Origin: Isoetes taiwanensis
Lineage: Eukaryota > Streptophyta > Lycopodiopsida > Isoetales > Isoetaceae
DNA: 64,000 nt
Reading direction: 5' to 3'
NCBI GenBank assembly: GCA_021234155.1
Contig: JAJEKV010000031.1
Span: 12,131,582-12,195,581, forward strand
The notes under the pieces were generated by a model. That model was not told the DNA's origin. It saw nothing but the letters and a program-made list of their open reading frames with translations, and made no database searches. The stretch's first letter is position 1; each line of letters begins with the position of its first letter. A program made the position numbers and the translations under genes. Below are positions 22,401 through 33,107 of this stretch, piece after piece.

Positions 22401-24849
22401 AGCCCAAAATCTTCTAGCTCAACCATGCTCTCCAGCTTCATTGTCTCCATTAGCTTGGCCACTGCTTGCTAATTCTTTGCACATGCACTCAAGGCGGTTA
22501 TTTTCGTGACTAAGTGCCCTGAGGGTACAACTATCATATAGGGGGTACCTCGTAATGCGTGCAAGGTGTCACGAAAAACCCCTTGTATCATTTAAAAATC
22601 TTTCAAAAACCCCCATTTCAGCCACATATGGAACTAGAGTCACCTAAAAAAAGCCCCTAGGTAAGAGTATATGTATGGTTCAAGCCCAAAATAAACGCTT
22701 TTAGGTCACTCATCTAAATTGTCTTTATTGTAACTATGTGAACCGCCCCTTGACTAAGTGGGGGTCACCGGGTCGCCATCGCATGCATGGAATCATCTTG
22801 GAAATCTCGGATAACAAGGACATAAGCACAAGCAAAAACCCCGGATCCTATGTGAGTACAAGTGCTAGGCAATGATAACATGATCAAATAAAATACAACA
22901 GATGAGTATCAGAAGGAAAGAACATAGCCAAGATAACAAACCATTGTAAACACAGCTCCGGGACAATGGGAAGCTCGGTCCACCTATGTGCGGAGTGCCC
23001 CGATGCGAAGCGTAAACATGCCTAGCCAGCTCACATTCCGAGCCCTGTAGTGGGAGTGGTGTCGGTTGAACCTCGTATGTGGATACCCTTCCTAGCCCAC
23101 GTTTGGCATTGGAGGACCTCTTACCATGGAGTCACAGAGGTGATGTAGCATCTCTGCCAGGAGAACTATGCCTGGTGTCACATAGCACAAGAATACCACA
23201 GAGAAACCTGTGATGAATATGAGCATGTCGGAGACAACCCGGGCCCGAAACGAAGCCCGACCGAGGAGGATCCAAGAGACATCAAAATACCAAGGCACAG
23301 GTGATGCAATACCAAAGACCAAGACATGTGGTGTTCATTAGATTATTTACTACTACATGTGCCTAGATCATACTCTGCCCCTTGATGAAGTTGCCCATAC
23401 ATATTGAAGTAGCTTATTCAATGCTACTTAAAATAACATCTAAGTAGGTTCAATACAGTTGGCATTTCCTCAAAACTCAAGCTTACACTAAGGCATTTCC
23501 CCCCATAAGGAATGCAATTCTGCATTAGCTTCTGTTAAATCTGTTAACCATAATAACTTACAATAGTTCTTACATGTAATTCTCTTGCCAATTCATCCAA
23601 TACCATGTCGGAGTAGCTAAACAAGTGATGAAGACCTAATGACCCAAATAAGTCGATGCTACATGCTTAGAACCACTACTCTGATGTAGACGTAGGCTAA
23701 CTCCACATTGTTATTTAAATAAGATCATTTAGCTACGTTTTCATTTCTTTAATATCAAAAAGCCACTCTTTAGCTTCTAATAAACATTATGCAACTAATA
23801 TGAGTATTCAAAAGCCCATTCCAAACTTTATTATCCTTGATCGAAAGTAACCCGCTATATACTGACATTTATGCTTGATTGTTCTCTAGCATATGCCGCA
23901 TCTCGATGAGCCAAGAAATATATCTTATTGCAATCCGTAAAATTGTTCACATGAATTACAAATTTCCATAGTTAGACAATTATTCAAATAATGCATATTC
24001 TTACAACTTACGATAATTACGCGCTTAGCTTTTCATGCCCAATTTCTTTGGCGGCTAAGCTCGGATGCAATCCATTTCCATCCGGGATGTTACTTGCCCT
24101 TATATTTTCACATGACAATAAATATGACTAAAAGCAACAACTTACTAAATCAAAGAAAACAAGACAACAAAAAGACAAAAGTAAAATAAACATGGATACA
24201 GCATTAGCATGGTGCTAGAATTTGGTGTCGATTAGCATAAAGGCATACTTATGGCCATTAATTTCGACTCACTTGAGCCTGAATTCATCCCAATTGGGTC
24301 CTGGCTTTCTGTTTCAACAAATCCCAGGCAATTCCTGAGGATTCAGAGGTCCATCTCGGCATGCTGGAAGTTCGTATCTGCCTTCTCGTTCTACTTCAAC
24401 TCAACTCAAAAGCCTATTATCATGCCAAAATGATCTGCTACATCCTAATTTTGGCCTATTCTAGGTCTAACCTATGGTTTTCAAAGCGGTTATTATAATC
24501 CATCTTTGATGGCATTTCTCCGCCTTTGCAAGAGATGTTGTTGATTCATGCCCAAGCTGTAATCTCATGATAAATTCTAATCCAAACTTATATGCCCCGA
24601 TCATAAACCACATGTAAATCATCAAGCAACCATCATCTCTCATATATATACTAAGATCCATATCTCTGGCAAGCACAAGAGCCCAAATGTAACTCTTAAA
24701 ACCGCTTTGAAAAGAAAACGATTGATGCAAAGAGTTGGCGTGATCTCCAAGCTCGGCCTCCCTCGATGTCTCTAAGCTCTTGCATCCTCAAAGCTTTTTC
24801 CAGAGAATTCCTTCATGCATGGACCTCCGGACCCTTTGCAGAATTGCTT
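19414..24849. other. Gene-free stretch left of the CACTA element
   Basis: No supported coding region on either strand. 22190-23100 is richer in GC and contains phrases such as GGGTCACCGGGTCGCC, probably old retroelement DNA, but no LTR pair or domain can be shown. A 14-bp inverted repeat (TTTTCAAAGCGGTT) lies at 24478-24491 and 24700-24713. Confidence 0.5.
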
Positions 24850-24871
24850 CACAACAAGAAAAAAGGTCATT

Positions 24872-25230
24872 TAGCGGCGTCTATAGCGGCGATCAGGCGA
24901 CGCCTATGCGGCGTCGACGGCTGACGCGACAGCGTCGCCGCGAGGCGTCGGCCATGACACGTCGCATGCGGCGGCGTCGCATGCGGCGTCGGCCGGCGTC
25001 GCCGCACGTCGCCGCCAGACAGACGTGATACGACGAGCGTGACTCGGGACGTCGTGATGCGGCGTGCGGACACGGAATATACACGATGGAATATCAAAAA
25101 ATCCCCAGGTGCCGTAAAATCCACGCGTATACGCCGCACGCGGCGTCCACGCAAAAAATTATGAAAATCCACGTGTAATTGAAAAGCCCGCGGGCAATAA
25201 AAATACGTGGATACGTCGCATCGCGGCGTG
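24872..25230. repeat. Left subterminal repeat zone of the CACTA element
   Basis: GCGGCGTC, ATGCGGCGTCG and the reverse word GACGCCGC recur every 10-30 bases in both orientations. They contrast sharply with the AT-rich flank. This is the usual location of TNPA-like binding motifs. Confidence 0.85.
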
Positions 25231-25466
25231 TATGAAAAAAAAAAAAAAATAAAAAAATAAAAAAATGTTTGGCTTAGATAATTATTACAATATGATGTAC
25301 AAGGAGCAAAATGGCATTTATATTTTTATATTTATATTTTAAAGTAATCACAAAAGTATTTTTATATTTATATTTTAAAGTAATCACAAAAGTATTTTTA
25401 TATTTATATTTTTAAATAATCACAAAAGACTCGTTAAGGGGAGTATCCACCCTTTTAGCCTAGAGC

Positions 25467-26113
25467 TAATCTATGTCAGATTCAGTGAAGTAGTCATCCG
25501 ATTCGGGGTTGCGATTGGATGGCCCTCCACCATAGTTTGCAGATCCCTCGCCGACCCCGCGCCCCATGTCCTCGTCTAGGGCTTGATTCATCTCCGCCAC
25601 TGCTTCCTATAAAAACCAAAAGAATATGGCATTAATGTAGTTCATAGAATTATAATAATTTTCCACAACGCACCCCCGCATTCCCGTGATGTGGGACAGT
25701 TCCCTCTTCAGATAAGCGTTTGATACAGATAAAGCGGCTCCACGCCCGTGGCTATTTTTCGTCTTTGCTTGCTAGGGAAAAACCCGTGATAGCCAGGTCT
25801 ATGACAATATAACGAGTATTAGCTAATGACATTTAAAGTTCTTATTAAAATTAATGTGAACTAATATAGCTCTTACAAATCTATGGTGAAACCCTTTCCG
25901 ACCGCTGGAGCCCAAATGAGAAGGCTTTCGCTCACTTTTAGTTGCTTTGTCGGTCCGGAGCTCTATGTTTTCGCTCGATCCTTTTGCACGTTCAATGCAA
26001 TCGATTGCAAGGCACACAACATTATCACAAGTTAAAGTGAACGAATGGCAAAAAATAAGAAATACCTTGATATCTTCCTTGTAGAGATTAAGTGGTTTAG
26101 GGACTTTGACCAA
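25467..26113 (-). pseudogene. Remnant of CACTA plant transposase exons (PF03004-like)
   Basis: On the minus strand 26113-25880 encodes a segment with SERKPSHLGSSGRKGFHHRF, resembling the conserved core of the plant En/Spm transposase family (basic residues, then P-H-x-G-S-x-G). A further exon-like piece near 25770-25665 reads SVSNAYLKRELSHITGM. The piece at 25620-25467 reads EMNQALDEDMGRGVG and ends in the acidic tail ESDDYFTESDID before a stop. Splice joins are not proven. Position inside the element and family resemblance agree. It encodes, at most, part of a DNA-binding accessory or transposase protein. Confidence 0.5.
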
Positions 26114-26261
26114 TCGCCTCCAACTTTTTCGAAGTCATCTTCGGTTCCTTGACCACTCTTTTGCCTTTGACATAAATCGATAGATCAACGCAATATTAAA
26201 ATAATAAAACAAGACTATGACTAGGTCATGTACCTAACAAAATAATAAGAAATGTGGGACT

Positions 26262-26735
26262 AGGGGCCGAACATCCGGTCCCCTCCACTCATGGTGGAGC
26301 CCACCATGTCTTTGCCCTAGCTACCTCCCGGCTAAAAGCCCGACAATGAATGTGAACTAAGGCCCGAACACCGGTCCTCTCCACTGGCGGTGGAGCCGAC
26401 CATGTCCTTGCCGTAGCCACCTCTACCTAAGAATGAGAAGAAAAGTGGACTTGGACCGGACATCCGGGGTCCTCTCCACGCAAGGTGGAGCCGACCGTGC
26501 CCTTGAACAAGCCACTACAATTTTATTTTAAACCTAACAAATAACAAGTCGAAGTCGACTTGAACCCGGGTAAGTGATCCTGGAGCCGACCGTGCCCTTG
26601 AACAAGCCACTCCTTAACCTAGCAAAATAAAATTTGATCATAGTGGAAGTGGACTTCGAACCCGGGTACACATGGTCCTCTCCACTCTAGGTGGAGCCGA
26701 CTCGTGCCCTTGAACAAGCGACTCCGTCAATTTTT
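26262..26735. repeat. Five-copy degenerate tandem repeat, about 85-110 bp unit
   Basis: Each unit has the order GTGGACT..., a CCGGTCCTCTCCAC-like phrase, GGTGGAGCCGACC, then CCTTGAACAAGCCACTCC. Starts are near 26255, 26360, 26440, 26550 and 26645. Copies 3-5 are closest to each other. It lies within the CACTA element. Confidence 0.85.
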
Positions 26736-26867
26736 TTTTACCTATTTAAAGCTATAAAAAAAATGCAAGTGTCATAAACTTACCAAATGAAGGTGTGCAG
26801 ACAAGATCCTGCCGGGCCCAAATAAAAAAGGACAGCTGCCAAACCTGCAACAAAAAGTTAAAAGAAT

Positions 26868-27705
26868 AAGAACAAAAAAAGAAGAAGATCGAAAAAAATA
26901 AAAAAATTAAAGCGGAAAAAATAGAAAATCAAGAAAAGAAAAAAATAATCGAAGAAGAAGATAAGGGTGGGAGAAACAAGGGAAGGGGGGAAGAAGAAAT
27001 AAGGGAAGGGTCGAAGATGGGAAGGGAAAGCCACGAAGGAGAGAGGAAGAAATGATGGGGGGAAAGAGAAGAATAGAATCGAAGGGGAAGAGAAAAAATA
27101 GAAGGAGGAAGAAGGTAAGAAGGGAAGAAAAAGAAATATGAAGAGAAAAATAAGAGAAGGAGAGAAGAGATAAAAAAAAATAAGAGAAGAAGAAAGAATC
27201 GAAGAAGGGAAGAAGAGAAAGAAAGAATAGAATAGAATCGAAGAGAAGAGAAGAATAGAATCGAATAAGAGAAGAGAATAAGAGAAGAGAAGAATAGAAT
27301 AGAATAAGAGAAGAGAAGAATAGAATCGAGAAGAATAGAATAAGAGAAGAGAAGAATAGAATCGAAGGGGAAGAGAAAGAATAGAAGGAGGAAGAAGGGA
27401 AGAAATAAGAGAAGGGAAGAAGGGAAGGAAACGAAATATGAAGAGAAATGAGAGAAGAAGAGAAGAAATGAGAAGAAATGAGAGAAGAAGAGAAGAAGGG
27501 AAGAAGAAAGAAGAGAAGGAAAGAAGAGAAGAAAAGAAGAGAAATATGAAGAGAAATGAGAGAAGGAGAGAAGAAATGAGAGAAGAAGAGAGAAGAAGAG
27601 AAGGAAAGAAGAGAAGGAAAGTAGAGAAGGGAAGAAGAAAGGAAGGGGAAAGAATAGAAGAGAAGAAATGAGAAGAAATAAGAGGAAGAAAAATGAAGAA
27701 CACAA
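26868..27705. repeat. 840-bp polypurine (GA-rich) tract
   Basis: The plus strand is almost purely A and G, built from drifting GAAGAAGAGAA, GAATAGAATC and AATGAGAAG units. Local period is 5-12 bases, with larger duplications (for example around 27060-27120 and 27360-27420). The long Ser/Phe/Leu frames on the other strand follow from the composition and are not genes. Confidence 0.95.
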
Positions 27706-27869
27706 AAAACCTAGGTTAGGCATGCACCTTTCAATCCAAAAAACCTATTCAATCTAAAAAATATGATGTACTAACCTTAGAATAGTTGCTTGCAGGTCGA
27801 TCAGGGTAGTAGCGCCGCAGATCGCCCAAAAGGCTCAAAGAGGAAGCGAAAAGAAAAGGAGCGGGAAAG

Positions 27870-29298
27870 CCCCAAAACGCAAACCCTTCTAGAACCTCGC
27901 AACCCACGGGGTTTATGTTTGAGGAGGCCCTCTACTTGTCGGTCGGCGGGACCTTTGGCAGGTGACTTGACGTGGAGTGGGGGTGTTGACGCCAGAGCGG
28001 GGACCCTAAAATCCCCCCGGAAGCTGCTTGCCCCGAATTTCCTCTCCCCAAGGCCACTGGGGCCGGGACGGGCGAGCTCCCCTCCCGGAGCCACGTGATT
28101 CGTCTCGCCAATGGACTCGGGGCGCCGACATTGCCACAGGGACCAAGTTCCGCGGGCGGAAGACCACCCCGACCTCCAAGAAGCGCCAAAGTAGCTCACT
28201 TCCATCACACTCGTAGTCAATTGGCCTAGGATGTGGATGCGGGGATCTTGTCGTGGGGCGTGAGTGTTTCTTTCTTTTGCAAAGCCGACCTTGTAACTTG
28301 CTCCCCTAGGCTAATTTCGCCATTAGGGGACGATTTGGCGGGGTCGATTTGCCATTCGGAGCCTCCCGGTGTCCAGAATGACAAAAACACTGCGGTTTAT
28401 ACAAGACCGACCTCCGGACGCCAGCGGTTTGACAAGTTCTCGGGACCGATCTGGAATCTTTTGGGCCTTCGAAGAGGGGCCCTTTGACGGAGGATCAACG
28501 GTCGGATAGGGGAACCGGGCCCGAAAGGGTGGTCATTAGTGTGCGGCCTGGGGGGGGCTTGGCGCCGGGGAAGGGCTGCCTCGGGAACTTTTGGATCCAG
28601 CCTCTTGGGGTGCTGGACTCTCCTCTCTTGTGAGGGATCCCCGCAAGGTCTGGTCTCGTTTGACTTGGGGAAGGGTGCGGCTTCGGTTGCCACAGCAGGC
28701 GGGCTGCCCGGCCGTTCTAATGCTAACCCTTTGACCTAGACCTTCTCCGAAAATTTCGAAAATTGGGCTGTGTGTTGGAGATGAATTAGGAATCCAGCTG
28801 GCAAAAAATCATAATTTATTTTTGTACAATGCATTAATTGTGAATTTGTGAATGTCTTGCCACTGCAAAAGCGCCCCCCGACTTCTACTTGCCACATTGG
28901 GAGGAGGACAGGCCCAAACTCCGCTCCGTCAGTTCCCCTTGCTCCGTATTCTCCGCTGCAGCTTCTCGGCCAGGTCCCAGGTGCAATAGACCAAGTCTCG
29001 GCCCCCAAAACGCAAACCCTTCTAGAACCTGGCAACTCACAGGGTTTACGTTTCGGAGGCCCTCTCCTTGTCAGATTTGGTCGGGACCTTGCGCCGTGAC
29101 TTGATGTGGAGTGGGGGTGTTGAGGCCAGAGCACGGACCCTAAAATCTCTTCGGAAGCTGCTTGCCCCGAATTTCCTCTCCCCAAGGCGCTGGGGACGGA
29201 CGAGCGATCTCCCCTCCCCGGAACCGCGATCCGTCTCTGCCAATGGACTCAGGACGTCGACATTGCCTTGGGGAGCAAGTTCCGTGGCCAGAAGACCA
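27870..29298. repeat. 297-bp direct duplication inside the CACTA element
   Basis: Copy A 27870-28166 and copy B 29002-29298 are the same length and share many exact blocks (CGCAAACCCTTCTAGAACCT, GAAGCTGCTTGCCCCGAATT, TTTCCTCTCCCCAAGG). They are roughly 85-90% alike. Both have open frames on both strands, but I cannot assign a protein. They may be duplicated transposase exons or captured host sequence. Confidence 0.85.
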
Positions 29299-29349
29299 CA
29301 CATGTTCACCCAACTAAGAAATGAGTTTTGATCATTTTGTATCGTGCCG

Positions 29350-29780
29350 CCTTGGCGGCGTATTGTCAACGGTCACCTGCCAGGTCACCTACGACTTGGT
29401 AGTACGCATTGGCAAATACGCATCGGCGGTCATCCGGTTACAGTAATGTCGCGTCCACGCCGCATGCGGCGTCACATCGCGCGAACATCCACTGGCGTGA
29501 CACACAGCCGTCCCGCGGCCTTGATCCACCCGGGCGTGGCGGATAGACCAAGTGACGCGGCGTGCATGCGGCGTGGCGCCGCAAATGTGGCAAGCGTCGT
29601 CCACTTGGTCGCGACATCCACCGGGCGTGGACAGATCTGCCAGTCCACGAAAGTGTCGGGACGTCGCGGTACGCCGTCGATGCGGCGTTCTGGCGGCGAT
29701 CCACGTCACGATTGACGCGTGAGATGGTCACGTAAATTGCGACGTCACGTCGCAGGAACGTCGCAAGCCCATGTCGCTAA
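29350..29780. repeat. Right subterminal repeat zone of the CACTA element
   Basis: GCGGCGT, CGCCGCATGCGGCGT and CGTCGCGG words recur in both orientations, mirroring the left zone. Open frames here come from GC richness. Confidence 0.85.
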
Positions 29781-29803
29781 ATGACCATTGTCTTGTTGTG
29801 CTT

Positions 29804-31090
29804 GCGCCTCAAAAGATCGTCTTCTAGCTCCAAGAATCAAACTGCAGAAGAGCATACATAGTGCCGTCGATTCTGACCCGCCATCACTGTTTCTGCCATA
29901 ACTTTCTCATGCGGATGAGTTTCGAGGCAAAAGAAAAAATCATCTAAAAAGGATATCGAGTTGCTGAGTTCAGGCTCCAAAACTGCCCAGAATTGATCTT
30001 GTCTTCATGCTCTGCAGCAATCCTTTTTCCAAAGAGATAAAACTCTGGACTCATGCTGCATACATGCCATGCATATGTACATATGTACATAAGTATATAT
30101 GCTGGGTCATCAAGTGGCCAGGTATGTTACATCCACATACTCATTACGGATATGGTGAAGTGATATCTCATAGAATTTATTGTACTCACAAATTTACAAT
30201 AAATAGAAACATCTTTCAAAAAAAAAAAAATTTGCTTTTAGTGTAAGGTATCATATATACTTTTGTAGAAGAAAATCAGATTACATCCATTTCATTCAAT
30301 AGTTGAGAATTGAGATAGGATCATGGTCCACTGTGAAAAATACCCCTATATTTTGCAAAGATTACCCCAATGCCTTTCAAACGCAGGCAAAGAAAGCTTG
30401 GAGAAAAAATTTACAAAATGGCCCTATATTTTGCAAAAATTACCATGATGCCCTTCAAACATAGGGTAGTATGGTTGTATAGTTTTTGTGGTGCATCAAA
30501 TGCAAACATTATCTTCACAAAAGTTAGAGATAAAGATAAGATCTTCCCAACAAGATGAAATTCATTAAAATTAAAGTTCGCATTCACAAGTTACGTTGTT
30601 ATCTTTTGAAACACATATCTAAAACACTATAATTTGAAGACTTCAACTCCATTTAAGATGATTCTATTGTGGTTGGACAACCTCACTCTCACTTACAAGT
30701 TTTAAGAAGGCCAATTGAATGTTGGACATACCTCGCTGTTATCTATAAATTTTTTGAAGGCCACTTTCTAGTGCGATCAGAAGTTATGCCACAAACACCA
30801 TATTATGGTGCATTTTGATATTTTTGCAAAGGAGAGAAAGTATGGGGCCATTTTGGTAGTTTTCCAAAAATAGACAACTGCCTTGGTGTTATTTTTGTGT
30901 GGATTGGCTAAGGATGAGGAAGATAGAACCCACTTCATTAGACATTATAAAGAAGCCTATGAAGTACTTATGTTTTTAAACACAAGCAAAGTCATCGTGT
31001 CAATTACGGTCTTAATTGCCATTTCAGTTTGAAGGAAATCGGCAAATGAGATCACCAATAATGGATAAAATGGATCGAAATATGCAAATT
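29804..31090. other. Intergenic
   Basis: No supported gene. A short imperfect duplication with 71-bp spacing occurs at about 30342-30386 and 30413-30458 (CCCTATATTTTGCAAA followed by ATTACC). Confidence 0.5.
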
Positions 31091-31103
31091 GCAGGGGTAT
31101 ATA

Positions 31104-31861
31104 TCGGACGCCGTCATGTTATAGCCACGGGCATATCCGTGATATATCGATATCTTTGACATGTTATAACCACGCCAAAAAAAAAATTTACACGACGTTT
31201 TTGTGGACTTAGTGGATGTTTTGCCATTTAAGCCTGGCTATAACATGCCCACGTCCGACATTTACCGCGATGGAAAACCCCTTCCTTGAAGAAGGGGTTA
31301 ACCACCCCTGCGAGGCTGTTACAGCCAGTAAATGGGCGAGCCCATTTACAGGCTGTAACAGCCAAGCAGGGGTGGTTAACCCCTTTAACTGGCAGGCTGG
31401 CCGATCAAGAACACCAAGCCTGCACCATACCTGCACCTAGCCTCGTTTATCATCCCTAGCCTGGTTTATCAGCGTCCGAGCCTGGTTTATTATCCCCTAG
31501 CCTGGTTTATCATGACCCAAAGCTAAAACCAAGGCAGAGCTACTTGTTTCTGAGATGAATCCAAGGCATCTCAGCTTGTTTCTCACCCCATTCTGCCCTA
31601 TCCGAGGACTCAGCCCATTCTGCCCTATCACAGGGTTGAAACAGACGGCCATGATCAACCGGATCAAAAGCTTGTTTCTCACCCCATTCTGCCCTATCCG
31701 GAGGACTCAGCCCATTCTGCCCTATCACCGGGTTGAAACAGATGGCCATGATCAACCAGATCAAAAGGCCTGCCGGTTAAGAAGGGGTTGACCTTGCCCA
31801 TGTGTGCCCATTTATCTGGCGTAATGGAACGAGCAGGGGAGGTGAACCCCTTTAACCGGCA
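31104..31861. repeat. Nested foldback and tandem repeats
   Basis: 31294-31383 is a 90-bp near-perfect inverted repeat with a two-base centre: GGGGTTAACCACCCCTGC, GGCTGTTACAGCC and GTAAATGGGC are all mirrored. An outer inverted pair (ATGTTATAGCC with TCGGACG, 31104-31126 versus 31233-31256) surrounds its left side. 31573-31668 and 31669-31768 are tandem 96-100 bp copies (GCTTGTTTCTCACCCCATTC...). 31782-31861 is a decayed second copy of the foldback. Phrases of CCTAGCCTGGTTTATCA recur at 31437-31515. Confidence 0.85.
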
Positions 31862-32540
31862 GGCCCAGCTTCGACATCCACAGCTCGTTTATCACCCTCC
31901 ACCCTCCAGCAAGATTATCATCCTCCACAACAAGATTATCATCCTCCAAAGCTGTTCCCAGCCTGATTATCTCCATTCGAGCCTGAATCCAGGCTCAACC
32001 AGTTTCTTACCGAGCAATTGCATGTTCTGGCCTGTCACAAGTCTGCAACGGATGATCCAACCTGCGGGTTGTTTTTTTTTTTTTTTTTTTTCAACCTGCA
32101 TATGTGCACGAAATCCAACATTTCTTTGTTGCGATGTATTAAAAATAAAGTTACCTTTACCAGGCTCTTTACCAGGCTGATGTGGTGCAATCCCAACAAG
32201 GCTGATGTGGCACAATCCCAACGGTGGTGATTCCATCCTATAAAATAACCAACGTTCATGATTGTGCCACGACCCACAACAACAAGGGTAACTTTATTTT
32301 CACCATCTTTCATAGAGGAAAACAGATACGAAAGAGGCAAAACTTGCACAGCAAATTATGTAGCTATATATAGCCCCACGCCCAATGCAAAATGAAGGAG
32401 CGGGACTACCAACAAGAGAAAAGATGGTACCAAACGTCCATGTTTATTGTGTGTGGTCAGGCATTCAGGCAAGGATCAAAGAAAGGAACCAAAATCCTGA
32501 CAAGATCAGGCTCAAAAGGGCGCAAAGGGAGAGGAGGGGC

Positions 32541-32548
32541 TATATAAG
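32541..32548 (+). promoter_or_regulatory. Probable TATA box of the lipid transfer protein gene
   Basis: TATATAAG follows a GC-rich stretch about 93 bp before the ATG, leaving room for a leader of about 60 bp. A second TATA-like word lies near 32362, further from the start. Confidence 0.65.
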
Positions 32549-32640
32549 GAACCAAATGTCTTCACAAATCAAGCAGGCTACTGAAGCGAAAGAGTGGTAC
32601 TCTATTCCTTCTTTCTGTTGTTTGCAAAGGAAGGGAAGCT

Positions 32641-33107
32641 ATGGCAGGCTTGAAGGCAGGGTTGGCTATGGTGGTTCTGGTGGCTATGGTGGCTATGGCT
32701 GTGGCTGATTCTGCTCAGCAATGCAATGTCAATGCCAATGTTCTTCGCCTTGCAGCCTGCCAGGCTGCTGCCATAAATCCTCCCAAAAACCCCAAGTCCC
32801 TTGCTAACTGCTGCCAGACGGTTGGCTCCTTTGGCACCTCCCCTGCTGGTGCTGCTTGCCTCTGTAGCTCCATGATCGCTGCGCAGAAGCTCAACAGCAA
32901 AGTTGACCTACACCTGGCTGTTGCTATTCCTGCTAAATGTCAGCTGCCTGTTCCTGCCAACATCGTTTGCAATGGTAAGCACTATTTGCCCCAAAAGTTT
33001 TCAGCTGTGTTTTCAAGCATTTTTCTTGTGCTGTGTGTTCATGTTTTGACGCTGTGATTTTGATGTTTCTTCTGATGTTTGCAGGCATCAAGGTTCCTCA
33101 GCATTAG
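32641..33107 (+). CDS. Non-specific lipid transfer protein (eight-cysteine motif), secreted
   Basis: Two exons, 32641-32974 and 33085-33107, separated by a 110-bp intron (GTAAGC...GCAG), encode 118 residues. A hydrophobic signal peptide (GLAMVVLVAMVAMAVADS) is followed by the eight-cysteine pattern C-xn-C-xn-CC-xn-CxC-xn-C-xn-C: QQCNV, AACQ, ANCCQ, ACLCSS, AKCQ, IVCNG. The tiny second exon adds only IKVPQH and the stop. This is the LTP/2S albumin/hydrophobic-seed-protein fold, which binds lipids in a hydrophobic tunnel outside the cell. The exact subclass cannot be assigned. A likely polyadenylation region (AATAATATAAAA) follows near 33228. Codon use and frame look intact. Confidence 0.95.

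Larger units (their letters stand above)
24850..29800 (-). mobile_element. CACTA-type (En/Spm) DNA transposon, 4951 bp
   Basis: The left end reads CACAACAAG and then GGTCATTTAGCG; the right end is its inverse (CGCTAAATGACC ... CTTGTTGTG). The terminal inverted repeats are about 28 bp with few mismatches. The 3-bp target duplication CTT flanks both ends (24847-24849, 29801-29803), as in the CACTA superfamily. Both subterminal zones (24872-25230 and 29350-29780) are packed with the GC-rich word GCGGCGT in both orientations, as expected for transposase-binding subterminal repeats. The termini begin CACAA rather than the canonical CACTA. The interior holds transposase exon remnants, a tandem repeat, a polypurine tract and a long direct duplication. 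It is very probably non-functional now. Confidence 0.92.

Noticed and set aside
24478-24713. 14-bp inverted repeat (TTTTCAAAGCGGTT)
   Set aside because: Too short and unsupported by target duplication to call a MITE.
26858-27723. Long minus-strand frames rich in Ser, Phe and Leu
   Set aside because: They are produced by the polypurine tract; two frames are open at once and no domain is present.
27790-29731. Open frames on both strands in the right half of the CACTA element
   Set aside because: High GC and duplication explain them; no recognisable protein, so not called as genes.
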